Part shown: positions 48,491-56,240 of the stretch, one piece after another
Numbering within the stretch: the stretch's first letter is position 1
How the letters are laid out: the number at the start of each line of letters is the position of its first letter
NCBI RefSeq assembly: GCF_000227765.1
Contig: NZ_JH165159.1
Coordinates: 1,109,365-1,165,604, forward strand
Length of the DNA: 56,240 nt
Direction: 5' to 3'
Source of the DNA: Neisseria wadsworthii 9715
GTDB taxonomy: Bacteria > Pseudomonadota > Gammaproteobacteria > Burkholderiales > Neisseriaceae
Position numbers and translations under genes: made by a program
The notes under the pieces: model-generated
What the model was told of the DNA's origin: nothing
What the model saw: the letters and a program-made list of their open reading frames with translations, nothing else
The model's database searches: none

Positions 48491-48791
48491 GTTGGTAAAA
48501 GGTGTTGTATTTTTTGGTTATCTTTTCAGACAGGCATTCAGAATCACAAACTATGCCTGTCTTAAAAAGTTGGAAGCTGTTGACGTGGTGTTAATATAGA
48601 AACACAGTAATATTTTTGTTTATATTCTGCTCCGTGCTGATACATTTGGGCGGGATTTGACCATAATTCCAATATCTGCAGGAATGATGAATTGGTATGG
48701 AAACAGCCGTTTATGTTGAACATTATGTTCAAGACTGATTTCTTAATTCATCTACAAAAGAATGGATATTTGGTAAATCACTTAATTTTGA

Positions 48792-48820
48792 TTGAGTGAA
48801 ATTTCCATATTTAATACAAT
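48792..48820 (+). promoter_or_regulatory. fabH promoter
   Basis: TTGAGT (48792-48797), 17-nt spacer and TACAAT (48815-48820), 35 nt before the ATG. Good spacing and boxes. Confidence 0.6.
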
Positions 48821-48855
48821 AGAAAAATTGTTTAAAAACTATAAAAGGCCACGCC

Positions 48856-49815
48856 ATGCAATATGCGAAAATTCTCGGTTCGGGATCTTATCTGCCCGCC
48901 AAGCGTGTCAGTAATGATGATTTGGCGAAGTTTATTGACACCTCGGACGAATGGATTACCAGCCGCACCGGTATTAAAAACCGGCATATTGCCGCGGATA
49001 ATGAAAAAACCAGCGATTTGGCTGTTTTTGCAGCGAAAGCCGCATTGGCTGATGCAGGGTTGAGTGCATCTGACATTGATTTGATTATTGTAGCAACGGC
49101 TACACCCGATATGCAGTTTCCGTCTACTGCTACGATTGTCCAGCAAAAGCTTGGTATTGGCGGTTGCCCAGCTTTTGATGTTCAGGCGGTGTGCGCGGGC
49201 TTTATGTATGCGCTGACGACGGCAAATGCCTATATTAAAAGCGGCATGGCACAAAAGGTGTTGGTCATCGGTGCTGAGATTTTCAGCCGCATTTTGGATT
49301 GGAATGACCGTTCAACCTGTGTTTTGTTCGGAGACGGCGCCGGAGCGGTAGTCCTGGGCGTTTCGGATGAAGCCGGTATTATTCACAGCAGATTACAAGC
49401 CGACGGAAATTATCTGGATTTATTGAAAACACCGGGATGGATTGCCAACGGGCAGATTTGCGGTACGCCGTTCCTGACTATGGATGGGCCGGGTGTTTAT
49501 AAATTCGCCGTAAAAAACCTTTCACAGGTTGCCGAGGATGTTTTAGAGGAAGCAGGCATGACTGCCGACCAAGTGGATTGGGTTGTACCGCATCAGGCCA
49601 ATAAACGCATTATTGAAAGTACAGCCAAACATTTGGGTTTGAGTATGGACAAGGTGATTTTAACGGTTCAGGATCATGGTAATACTTCCGCTGCTTCTGT
49701 TCCATTGGCTTTGGATGCGGGTATTAAATCGGGAAAAATCAAACGAGGGCAAGTCTTGCTGTTAGAAGGTATCGGCGGCGGATTTGCTTGGGGTGCGGTT
49801 TTGGTTAGGTATTAA
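48856..49815 (+). CDS. fabH: 3-oxoacyl-ACP synthase III
   Basis: Starts fatty-acid synthesis by condensing acetyl-CoA with malonyl-ACP, 319 residues. The catalytic triad is Cys113 (DVQAVCAGF), His in VPHQANKRI and Asn in DHGNTSA. The start [16 protein letters not shown] is typical. It leads the fabH-(CSD/DUF1294)-fabD-fabG run; the interposed gene is unusual. Confidence 0.97.
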   Translation: MQYAKILGSGSYLPAKRVSNDDLAKFIDTSDEWITSRTGIKNRHIAADNEKTSDLAVFAAKAALADAGLSASDIDLIIVATATPDMQFPSTATIVQQKLGIGGCPAFDVQAVCAGFMYALTTANAYIKSGMAQKVLVIGAEIFSRILDWNDRSTCVLFGDGAGAVVLGVSDEAGIIHSRLQADGNYLDLLKTPGWIANGQICGTPFLTMDGPGVYKFAVKNLSQVAEDVLEEAGMTADQVDWVVPHQANKRIIESTAKHLGLSMDKVILTVQDHGNTSAASVPLALDAGIKSGKIKRGQVLLLEGIGGGFAWGAVLVRY

Positions 49816-50001
49816 AGTTTGCTCAGATTGATAATAGGTTGAGATTTAACTTTTATGTTGTTTTCTTTCGGTAATTTGAGGGAAACGGGTTGAAGTCAAA
49901 ATATATAATACTGATTCTTTAAATAAGAAGTTATAATAAATATTAAATACTATGCCTGTCTGAAAAGTGACGGCAGACAAAGTTTACGGGTTAGCTTACG
50001 G

Positions 50002-51315
50002 ATGAATCAAACATTAGAAAATACTCAAGAACATTACGGTACGATTGCTCATTGGTTCAACCATCAAAAAATCGGTTCTATCAAACCGGACAGCCAAAGC
50101 ATCAGTGAAAATATCTTACTGATTGCTGAAAAGTTGCCGGAATTTTATATTTCACCCAAAGTAGGGGATGAAGTTTGCTACCGGGTGCAAAAAGACGATA
50201 AAAACCGGTTGTATGCAACTTCAATCGAACCGCTTCCACCGCCCAAAGAAGGCGGTTTGATAAGGATTACGGTTAAGTCATGGGATCTCAGGCACAACGG
50301 TGGCTACGGCATCTATGGCCTACGCAAGCAGGTGCCTGTTTTCGTTTTAGGCCAATGTTTGACAGATAGAACCCGTGTTCCCGAAATAGGAGATGTATTA
50401 CAGGGTTATCTGACCAAGCATGAAAACCAGCATTGGATGCTTACCGAAATCAACATCATTGATAAGGTAGACATGCCGGATGAAAAAAATTTAGAAGAAG
50501 AGCGCTTGGCCGCAGAGCTCAAATATGCCGGTTCCAGTTATGCGGGAAGAGTTTACGCCGCGCGAAAAAAACAGGCTCCGCCGAGTTTTACTCCTCCGGT
50601 AGTGCCTGCCGATAAAAGTAAGCAGAAAATTAAAGAAAATATGGTATTTCCCGCTTTTATGTCGTTGAGAGGCCGTATTGTTAAATGGGACGATGAGAAG
50701 GGTTTCGGGTTTATACAGAGCGGTGCAGCAGAAGACAAGCAGGTTTTTTTTCATATTAAAGCGTTTCACTACACCAAGCTGAGGCCGAAAGAAGGCCAGT
50801 CGGTTAGTTTTTATTGCAATAAGCCGATATCGGAAGCCAGGCAGCAAGTCGTTAGGGTGGTATTAAGTGAGCATGAGGAATGGCTTTATTGCGATGTGCC
50901 CAATGAAATGGGAGAGGTAGGTGATAAAGTGAAACGGCTGTTGTTTTCAGTACCGATTGTTGGTGCCTATTTTTATTGGGTTTACACCCTTTCTTCCATC
51001 ACAGCCCTTTTCTATGCGTTGATCAGTTTGATTGCGATGACTTGTTATCATACAGATAAATGTACGGCGTTAGAGAATGCAAAATTATCAAAGTCAGAGC
51101 AGAAAAGAAGAATACCGGAAAATATCTTGCATTTTATCGGATTGATCGGCGGCTGGCCCGGAGGTTTGTTGGCCAGAATGATATGCAACCATAAAACCTC
51201 AAAACAAAGTTTTATTACCATGTTTTGGCTGGTAGTATTGGCAAATATAGCGATAACTTACACATTGCTGATTGTTTTTGCCAAAGATCCGATGCTCGCA
51301 TTTTTAAGAAACTAA
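50002..51315 (+). CDS. Cold-shock domain / DUF1294 membrane protein with extra OB-like units
   Basis: A 437-residue protein. The canonical cold-shock domain is third (about 222-292: SLRGRIVKWDDEKGFGFIQ, then VFFHIKAF). Two upstream stretches (about 12-77: YGTIAHWFNHQKIGSIKPD; about 88-158: GGYGIYGLRKQVPVFV) look like diverged OB/cold-shock units. The C-terminus (about 310-435) is a DUF1294 membrane domain with GGWPGGLLARMICNHKTSKQ. Nucleic-acid binding at the membrane is inferred. The start lacks a strong SD. It lies 11 nt before fabD. Confidence 0.78.
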   Translation: MNQTLENTQEHYGTIAHWFNHQKIGSIKPDSQSISENILLIAEKLPEFYISPKVGDEVCYRVQKDDKNRLYATSIEPLPPPKEGGLIRITVKSWDLRHNGGYGIYGLRKQVPVFVLGQCLTDRTRVPEIGDVLQGYLTKHENQHWMLTEINIIDKVDMPDEKNLEEERLAAELKYAGSSYAGRVYAARKKQAPPSFTPPVVPADKSKQKIKENMVFPAFMSLRGRIVKWDDEKGFGFIQSGAAEDKQVFFHIKAFHYTKLRPKEGQSVSFYCNKPISEARQQVVRVVLSEHEEWLYCDVPNEMGEVGDKVKRLLFSVPIVGAYFYWVYTLSSITALFYALISLIAMTCYHTDKCTALENAKLSKSEQKRRIPENILHFIGLIGGWPGGLLARMICNHKTSKQSFITMFWLVVLANIAITYTLLIVFAKDPMLAFLRN

Positions 51316-51325
51316 AAGGAATGAT

Positions 51326-52252
51326 ATGTCTTTTGCATTTTTCTTCCCCGGTCAAGGCTCGCAAAGCCTGAATATGATGAACGGCTTCGAAGGTCAGGCT
51401 GTGGTAAAAGCGACTTTTGACGAAGCTTCCAATGTATTAGGCCAAGATTTGTGGGCAATGATAAATGGTGAAGATGCCGAGATTATCGGTCAAACCGTGA
51501 ATACACAGCCTTTAATGTTGGCCGCCGGTGTGGCAACTTATCGTGCCTATCTGGAAGCAGGCGGTAAAGAGCCTGCCGTAGTGGCGGGGCACAGTTTGGG
51601 CGAATACACAGCTCTCGTTGTTGCGGGTTCTTTAGATTTCCCCGATGCCGTAAAACTTGTGCGTTTACGTGCGGAGCTGATGCAGAACGCCGTGCCTCAA
51701 GGCGTGGGTGCAATGGCCGCGGTTTTGGGGCTGGAAGATGAACAAGTTAAAGCTATTTGTGCAGAAGCCGCGAAAGGCGAAGTTGTGGAAGCGGTAAACT
51801 TCAATTCTCCGGGTCAGGTTGTGATTGCCGGTAATGCGGCAGCAGTAGAGCGGGCGATGGAGCTGGCGAAAGAGGCCGGAGCGAAACGTGTGTTGCCTTT
51901 GCCTGTGTCCGTGCCTTCGCATTGCAGCTTGATGAAACCTGCTGCTGAGAAATTAGCCGAGGCTTTGAAAGAAGTTCAAATCCGAGAGCCGAAAATCCGT
52001 GTGATTCACAATGCTGACGTTGCTTCGTACAGTGATGGCGAAAAAATCAAAGATGCTCTTGTGCGCCAGCTTTATAGCACTGTGCGCTGGACTGAAACAG
52101 TGAATGCTTTGGTAGAAGAAGGTGTTGCGGAATCTGCCGAATGCGGCCCGGGAAAAGTGCTGGCAGGATTGGCAAAACGCATTAACAAAGCGGCTGTCTG
52201 CTCGGCGCTGACGAATGCCGAACAAGTGGTAGCGTTTATCGAAGCACACTAA
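51326..52252 (+). CDS. fabD: Malonyl-CoA:ACP transacylase
   Basis: Moves the malonyl group to acyl carrier protein, 308 residues. The active-site serine motif is GHSLGEYTALV, with FPGQGSQ at the start and an SVPSHCSLM segment containing the catalytic His. AAAGGA precedes the ATG. A DUS pair separates it from fabG. Confidence 0.97.
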   Translation: MSFAFFFPGQGSQSLNMMNGFEGQAVVKATFDEASNVLGQDLWAMINGEDAEIIGQTVNTQPLMLAAGVATYRAYLEAGGKEPAVVAGHSLGEYTALVVAGSLDFPDAVKLVRLRAELMQNAVPQGVGAMAAVLGLEDEQVKAICAEAAKGEVVEAVNFNSPGQVVIAGNAAAVERAMELAKEAGAKRVLPLPVSVPSHCSLMKPAAEKLAEALKEVQIREPKIRVIHNADVASYSDGEKIKDALVRQLYSTVRWTETVNALVEEGVAESAECGPGKVLAGLAKRINKAAVCSALTNAEQVVAFIEAH

Positions 52253-52270
52253 TTCAAACAGAGATTATAT

Positions 52271-52310
52271 TTTTCAGACAGGCATAATAAACACTATGCC
52301 TGTCTGAAAA
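52271..52310 (+). terminator. DUS hairpin between fabD and fabG
   Basis: Opposed uptake sequences (52271-52285, 52296-52310) around a 10-nt loop. It may be a partial terminator within the fab run. Confidence 0.65.
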
Positions 52311-52374
52311 CATTGAATATTCCAAATACCAAAGATTTTGAATTTTTCCAACTGAAATAAATAGGAAACCAATT

Positions 52375-53121
52375 ATGACAACTCAAGATTTATCCGGCCG
52401 TATTGCTCTGGTAACCGGCGCGTCGCGTGGTATTGGTGCAGCGATTGCCGATACTTTGGCACAAGCGGGTGCTACGGTTATCGGTACGGCTACGAGTGAG
52501 AGTGGAGCCAAGGCTATCGGAGAGCGTTTGGCGCAGTGGGGCGGGCACGGCCGCGCATTGAATGCGGCGGAAGAAGGCAGTATCGAAAACCTGATTGCCG
52601 AGATTGAAAAAGAATTCGGCAAATTGGATATTCTTGTGAACAATGCCGGCATTACCCGAGATAACTTATTGATGCGTATGAAAGAAGAAGAGTGGGATGA
52701 GATTATGCAGGTGAATCTGAAATCTGTGTTCCGTGCTTCCAAAGCTGTGTTGCGCGGCATGATGAAGCAGCGCAGCGGCCGTGTAATCAATATCACTTCT
52801 GTAGTGGGCGCAATGGGTAATGCAGGTCAGGCCAACTATGCGGCGGCTAAAGCCGGCTTAATCGGCTTTTCTAAATCTATGGCGCGCGAAGTGGGTAGCC
52901 GTGGCATTACCGTAAACTGCGTGGCTCCGGGCTTTATTGATACCGACATGACCCGTGCCTTGCCGGAAGAGACCCGTAAGATGTTTGAAGCGCAAACTTC
53001 GTTGGGCAAATTCGGTGAAGCGCAGGATATTGCCAACGCGGTGCTGTTTTTGGCCGGCGACCAAGCTAAATACATTACCGGCCAAACCATTCATGTAAAC
53101 GGCGGTATGTTGATGCCTTAA
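52375..53121 (+). CDS. fabG: 3-oxoacyl-ACP reductase
   Basis: NADPH-dependent short-chain dehydrogenase, 248 residues. Nucleotide loop TGASRGIGAAIA (about 15-26), NNAG near 91, and the Ser-Tyr-Lys site ITSVVGAMGNAGQANYAAAK. The final GGMLMP is typical. AGGAAA precedes the ATG. Confidence 0.97.
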   Translation: MTTQDLSGRIALVTGASRGIGAAIADTLAQAGATVIGTATSESGAKAIGERLAQWGGHGRALNAAEEGSIENLIAEIEKEFGKLDILVNNAGITRDNLLMRMKEEEWDEIMQVNLKSVFRASKAVLRGMMKQRSGRVINITSVVGAMGNAGQANYAAAKAGLIGFSKSMAREVGSRGITVNCVAPGFIDTDMTRALPEETRKMFEAQTSLGKFGEAQDIANAVLFLAGDQAKYITGQTIHVNGGMLMP

Positions 53122-53124
53122 TTC

Positions 53125-53160
53125 AAATGCCTGTCTGAAAAAGTTTTCAGACAGGCATTT
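53125..53160 (+). terminator. DUS hairpin after fabG
   Basis: Perfect inverted uptake-sequence pair (16-bp stem), the fabG terminator. Confidence 0.85.
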
Positions 53161-53286
53161 CATAGTTAACCAACACAAGGCAGCAAGCCGGAAATGCTGA
53201 TTGTGTTGCCGCTTCAATAGATTAAAAGATTACTCTTTTGACATTAAGTTGCCGAAATGCCGTAGCAAAAGCTCGTGGCACGTAGA

Positions 53287-53430
53287 TATAGTGAACCGAC
53301 TTAAAAAATAGTACGCTCGTCATACTCGGGCTTGACCCGAGTATCTTTTAAAGTTACTGGAACTCAAGATACTCGGGTCAAGCCCGAGTATGACGGTATT
53401 GTTATTAAACTTAGAGTGAATTGACTTATA
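53287..53430. repeat. MITE/REP-like palindromic element before pepN
   Basis: Two 29-nt arms (53318-53346, 53367-53395) are perfect inverted copies around a 20-nt spacer. Each arm is itself a palindrome: ATACTCGGG, CTTGA, CCCGAGTAT. The outer ends start TATAG and finish TTATA, and a 14-nt near-direct repeat (AGTGAAnnGACTTA) occurs at 53290-53303 and 53415-53428. The CGTCAT-palindrome-CT layout resembles widespread GTCATTCCCGCG-type REPs. A diverged half copy lies after purF. Confidence 0.72.
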
Positions 53431-53444
53431 GAGGAAACAATTAA

Positions 53445-53480
53445 GAATGCCTGTCTGAAAACTTTTTCAGACAGGCATTC
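53445..53480 (+). terminator. DUS hairpin directly upstream of the pepN -10 box
   Basis: Inverted uptake-sequence pair ending 2 nt before a TATAAT. Terminator of the preceding segment, or a structural insulator for the pepN promoter. Confidence 0.7.
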
Positions 53481-53482
53481 TG

Positions 53483-53488
53483 TATAAT
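53483..53488 (+). promoter_or_regulatory. -10 box of the pepN promoter
   Basis: Perfect TATAAT preceded by CTG; transcription would start about 25 nt before the ATG. Any -35 would have to lie inside the DUS hairpin. Confidence 0.5.
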
Positions 53489-53519
53489 GAACCCGATTTG
53501 AAATTTATAAGGAATAACC

Positions 53520-56141
53520 ATGCAGCAAAATACCGTTCATTATTTGAAAGATTACCAAGCGCCTGATTATCAAATCCGCCAAACCGATTTAACTTTCGAT
53601 ATTTTTGATGAAGAAACCCGGGTAAGCTCGCGTTTGAATGTTGAGCCGGTGCATACAGGCAAGCCTTTGGTGTTGGACGGTTCCACCGAATTGGTTTCCG
53701 TGAAGCTTAACGGGCAGGCAGTTGAGCAATATGGCTTGGCGGACGAGCGTTTGATATTGGAAAACGTGCCAGCCGAGCCGTTTATATTGGAAGTTGAAAC
53801 CAAAGTATTTCCCGATAAAAATAAATCGCTTATGGGCCTATATGCCTCGGGCGGCAATCTTTATACACAGTGCGAACCGGAAGGTTTCCGCAAAATCACG
53901 TTTTACCCCGACCGGCCTGATGTGATGAGCAAATTCACCACCACCATTATTGCTGACCAAACGCGTTTTCCTGTGATGCTTTCCAACGGCAACAAAATTG
54001 ACGGCGGTAAGCTGGAACACAACCGCCATTGGGTGAAATGGGAAGATCCGTTTAATAAGCCGAGCTACCTTTTTGCGTTGGTAGCGGGGGATTTGGCATT
54101 AACCAAAGACACGTTCACTACCATGAGCGGGCGAGAAGTGGCGATTGAATTTTATACCCGTGCAGAAGATGCCGATAAGGTGGGTTTTGCGGTGGAATCG
54201 TTGAAACATGCGATGAGGTGGGATGAAACCCGCTTCGGCTTGGAATACGATTTGGATATTTACATGATTGTGGCCGTAGGCGATTTTAATATGGGCGCAA
54301 TGGAAAACAAAGGTTTGAATATTTTCAATACCAAATTCGTGTTGGCCGACAGCCGCACTGCAACCGATGCGGATTTCGACGGAGTGGAGAGCGTGATTGC
54401 ACACGAATATTTCCATAACTGGACGGGCAACCGCGTTACCTGCCGCGATTGGTTTCAACTTTCCTTGAAAGAAGGGCTGACCGTGTTCCGTGATCAGGAG
54501 TTTTCTGCCGACCGTGCGGGGCGTGCTGTGCGCCGGATTGAAAACGTGAGCCTGTTGCGCCAGCATCAATTTCCCGAAGACGCAGGGCCGATGGCGCATC
54601 CGATACGTCCGGCTTCTTATGTAGAAATGAATAATTTCTACACCATGACTGTGTATGAAAAAGGTGCGGAAGTGGTGCGCATGTATCACACTTTACTGGG
54701 CGAAGCCGGCTTTCAGACAGGCATGAAGCTTTATTTCGAGCGGCACGATGGGCAAGCGGTAACATGCGATGATTTCCGCGCCGCGATGGCAGACGCAAAC
54801 GGCATTGATCTTGAACGGTTTGAACTTTGGTACAGTCAGGCAGGCACACCGGTTTTGGACGTGGATGCCTGTCTGAAAAATGATGTGTTGAGCCTTAAAG
54901 TGAAACAAACCGTGCCGCCCACCCCCGATATGGCGGAAAAGCAGCCGATGCTGATGCCTGTGAAAGTGGGTTTGCTCAACCGGCAAGGCAGAGCGGTGCC
55001 GTTTGAATACAACGGTAAAAAAATGGAAGAAGCCGTTTTGGTGTTGGAGCAGGCAGAGCAGGTTTTTGAACTGAAAGGTGTGAAAGAGCCGGTTATGCCT
55101 TCCCTGCTGCGCGGTTTTTCTGCACCGGTGCATCTGAATTATTCCTACAGCGATAACGACTTAAGTTTGCTTCTCGCGCACGACACCGATTCGTTTGCGC
55201 GTTGGGAAGCGGGGCAAACGCTCTACCGCCGCGCGATTGCAGAAAATGAAGCGGCTTTGGCGGCAGGAAAACCTTTACCGCAGCACGATGCTTTGATAGA
55301 TGCGGTGAAAACGGTTTTACAATCGGATGTTGATCCGGCATTTAAAGCCGTGTTGTTGCAGATTCCGGCAGAAGCCGAGTTGTGGGCAGACGGTGAAAAT
55401 ATCGAACCTTTGCGTGTACACCAAGCGAGGGAGGCGCTGTTGGACAAAATTGCCCAGTCGTGTGAAGCAGAATGGTTGGCGCAAAACGAACTGGCTAAAA
55501 ATCAGGAAGAAAACAGCGGATTGGCGCAACCTTATGAATATGAGCCGCAGCAAGCCGCTTGGCGGACGCTGCGCAATGCATGTCGTGCGTTTTTGCTGCG
55601 GGCAAATCCGCAACGCATCGGGGAAGTAGCCACCAAGTATGATGAAATGGCAAAAAACATGACGCATGAGTGGGGCGTTTTAAGCGCGATCAATCATGTG
55701 GAAGACGAAAAACGCAATGTTTTGTTGGAACAGTTTGCTGAAAAATTCAGCGAAGAAGCGCTGGTAATGGATAAATATTTTATGCTCACCGCTTTGAGCC
55801 GCCGCAGCGACACTTTGGTCAAAGTCAAAGCTGCTTTGCAACATCCGAAATTCAGCTTGGAGAATCCGAATAAAGCCCGTTCGCTGCTGGGTGCGTTTAG
55901 CCGAAACGTGCCGCATTTCCATGCGGAAAATGGCAGCGGCTATGAATTTTTAGCAGAAAAAGTGATGCAGATTGATACGTTTAACCCGCAAGTGGCGGCG
56001 AGATTGGTGCAGGCATTCAATATTTGCAAACGTTTGGAGCCAAAGCGCCGCGCATTGATGGAACAGCAGTTGCAAAATATTGCGGGAAAAGAAGGTTTGT
56101 CGAAAGATGTGGCCGAGATTGTGGGCAAGATTTTGTCTTAA
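53520..56141 (+). CDS. pepN: Aminopeptidase N
   Basis: M1 zinc metallopeptidase, 873 residues, cytoplasmic. The exopeptidase motif is [12 protein letters not shown]. The zinc site is HEYFHNW with the downstream Glu in [13 protein letters not shown], and the catalytic Tyr lies in [12 protein letters not shown] beta domain (about 450-545) and a long helical C-domain follow. It trims N-terminal residues in peptide turnover. Two perfect uptake sequences are embedded in the coding region. AAGGAA precedes the ATG. The window ends 99 nt after the stop in ATGCCT, likely the start of another uptake sequence. Confidence 0.97.
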   Translation: MQQNTVHYLKDYQAPDYQIRQTDLTFDIFDEETRVSSRLNVEPVHTGKPLVLDGSTELVSVKLNGQAVEQYGLADERLILENVPAEPFILEVETKVFPDKNKSLMGLYASGGNLYTQCEPEGFRKITFYPDRPDVMSKFTTTIIADQTRFPVMLSNGNKIDGGKLEHNRHWVKWEDPFNKPSYLFALVAGDLALTKDTFTTMSGREVAIEFYTRAEDADKVGFAVESLKHAMRWDETRFGLEYDLDIYMIVAVGDFNMGAMENKGLNIFNTKFVLADSRTATDADFDGVESVIAHEYFHNWTGNRVTCRDWFQLSLKEGLTVFRDQEFSADRAGRAVRRIENVSLLRQHQFPEDAGPMAHPIRPASYVEMNNFYTMTVYEKGAEVVRMYHTLLGEAGFQTGMKLYFERHDGQAVTCDDFRAAMADANGIDLERFELWYSQAGTPVLDVDACLKNDVLSLKVKQTVPPTPDMAEKQPMLMPVKVGLLNRQGRAVPFEYNGKKMEEAVLVLEQAEQVFELKGVKEPVMPSLLRGFSAPVHLNYSYSDNDLSLLLAHDTDSFARWEAGQTLYRRAIAENEAALAAGKPLPQHDALIDAVKTVLQSDVDPAFKAVLLQIPAEAELWADGENIEPLRVHQAREALLDKIAQSCEAEWLAQNELAKNQEENSGLAQPYEYEPQQAAWRTLRNACRAFLLRANPQRIGEVATKYDEMAKNMTHEWGVLSAINHVEDEKRNVLLEQFAEKFSEEALVMDKYFMLTALSRRSDTLVKVKAALQHPKFSLENPNKARSLLGAFSRNVPHFHAENGSGYEFLAEKVMQIDTFNPQVAARLVQAFNICKRLEPKRRALMEQQLQNIAGKEGLSKDVAEIVGKILS

Positions 56142-56240
56142 AAAGTGGTATTGCTGCGAAACATAATCATTATAAGGCTCTATTTGGTTTTGCGATTTGT
56201 AGTAATGATTGGATTTCATGGCGATACATAAACAATGCCT

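Larger units (their letters stand above)
48449..48855. other. Intergenic region between serS and fabH
   Basis: 407 bp. It holds the serS terminator, an imperfect uptake-sequence pair (48525-48567, the second copy reading TGCCTGTCTTAA), AT-rich filler and the fabH promoter. No credible gene. Confidence 0.7.
53122..53519. other. Intergenic region between fabG and pepN
   Basis: 398 bp without a gene, containing two DUS hairpins that flank a palindromic repeat element and the pepN -10 box; each is listed separately. Confidence 0.8.

Overview
This is a 56.2 kb stretch of ordinary chromosome from a Neisseriaceae bacterium. The clearest species signal is a 12-mer, TGCCTGTCTGAA, that I count by eye about 55-60 times on both strands, roughly once per kb. 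It is usually paired head-to-head into hairpins after genes. From memory this is the TG-wadDUS dialect of the DNA uptake sequence, described for Neisseria wadsworthii and N. shayeganii, not the AT-DUS of N. meningitidis/gonorrhoeae. Gene content and order (folC-SPOR-cvpA-purF, iscRSUA, fabH-fabD-fabG, ftsEX, trpGD) fit a naturally competent Neisseria-like betaproteobacterium. I see no phage, plasmid, insertion sequence, CRISPR array, rRNA or tRNA.

Layout. 0.3-2.8 kb, minus: ybaB and dnaX. 3.1-6.4 kb: a LysR regulator divergent from the DUF485-actP acetate uptake pair. 6.6-12.3 kb, plus: two small genes, then folC, a SPOR protein with perfect internal repeats, cvpA and purF. 12.5-15.2 kb: metZ, a CynX/NimT-type MFS transporter and a DUF2788 peptide. 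15.3-18.9 kb: a yejBEF-like peptide ABC transporter without a binding protein. 19.0-22.8 kb: trxA, then on the minus strand rarD, a NAD(P)HX epimerase, murA and a small unknown gene. 22.8-24.8 kb: ibaG/bolA divergent from ftsEX. 24.8-36.3 kb is nearly all minus strand: trpD, trpG, an unknown gene, an EEP nuclease-family protein, nudB, an MscS channel, a frameshifted MFS transporter, tatD, purA, hisZ and lldD. 36.6-40.4 kb: the isc iron-sulphur operon with two unusual passengers. 40.8-43.2 kb: proQ and ppiD. 43.4-45.4 kb, minus: a YwqK-type repeat protein and an aldehyde dehydrogenase. 45.7-56.1 kb, plus: bfd, an FKBP lipoprotein, serS, fabH, a cold-shock/DUF1294 membrane protein, fabD, fabG and pepN.

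The best observations beyond housekeeping annotation are these. (1) dnaX carries a textbook programmed -1 frameshift cassette: an SD-like AAGGA, 9 nt, then A AAA AAG in the correct frame, with a -1-frame stop six codons on. It predicts a 395-residue gamma-type product. (2) A 23/25 match to the IscR type-1 operator overlaps a good promoter upstream of iscR. (3) A family of short Correia/REP-like repeats includes a nested 29-bp palindrome before pepN, a diverged copy after purF, and two copies of a Correia-like core. (4) The isc operon contains a DUF695-RraB fusion and a small helix-hairpin-helix-like protein. (5) A protein with apparently three tandem OB/cold-shock units fused to a DUF1294 membrane domain sits between fabH and fabD. 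I found no convincing wholly new multi-gene system.
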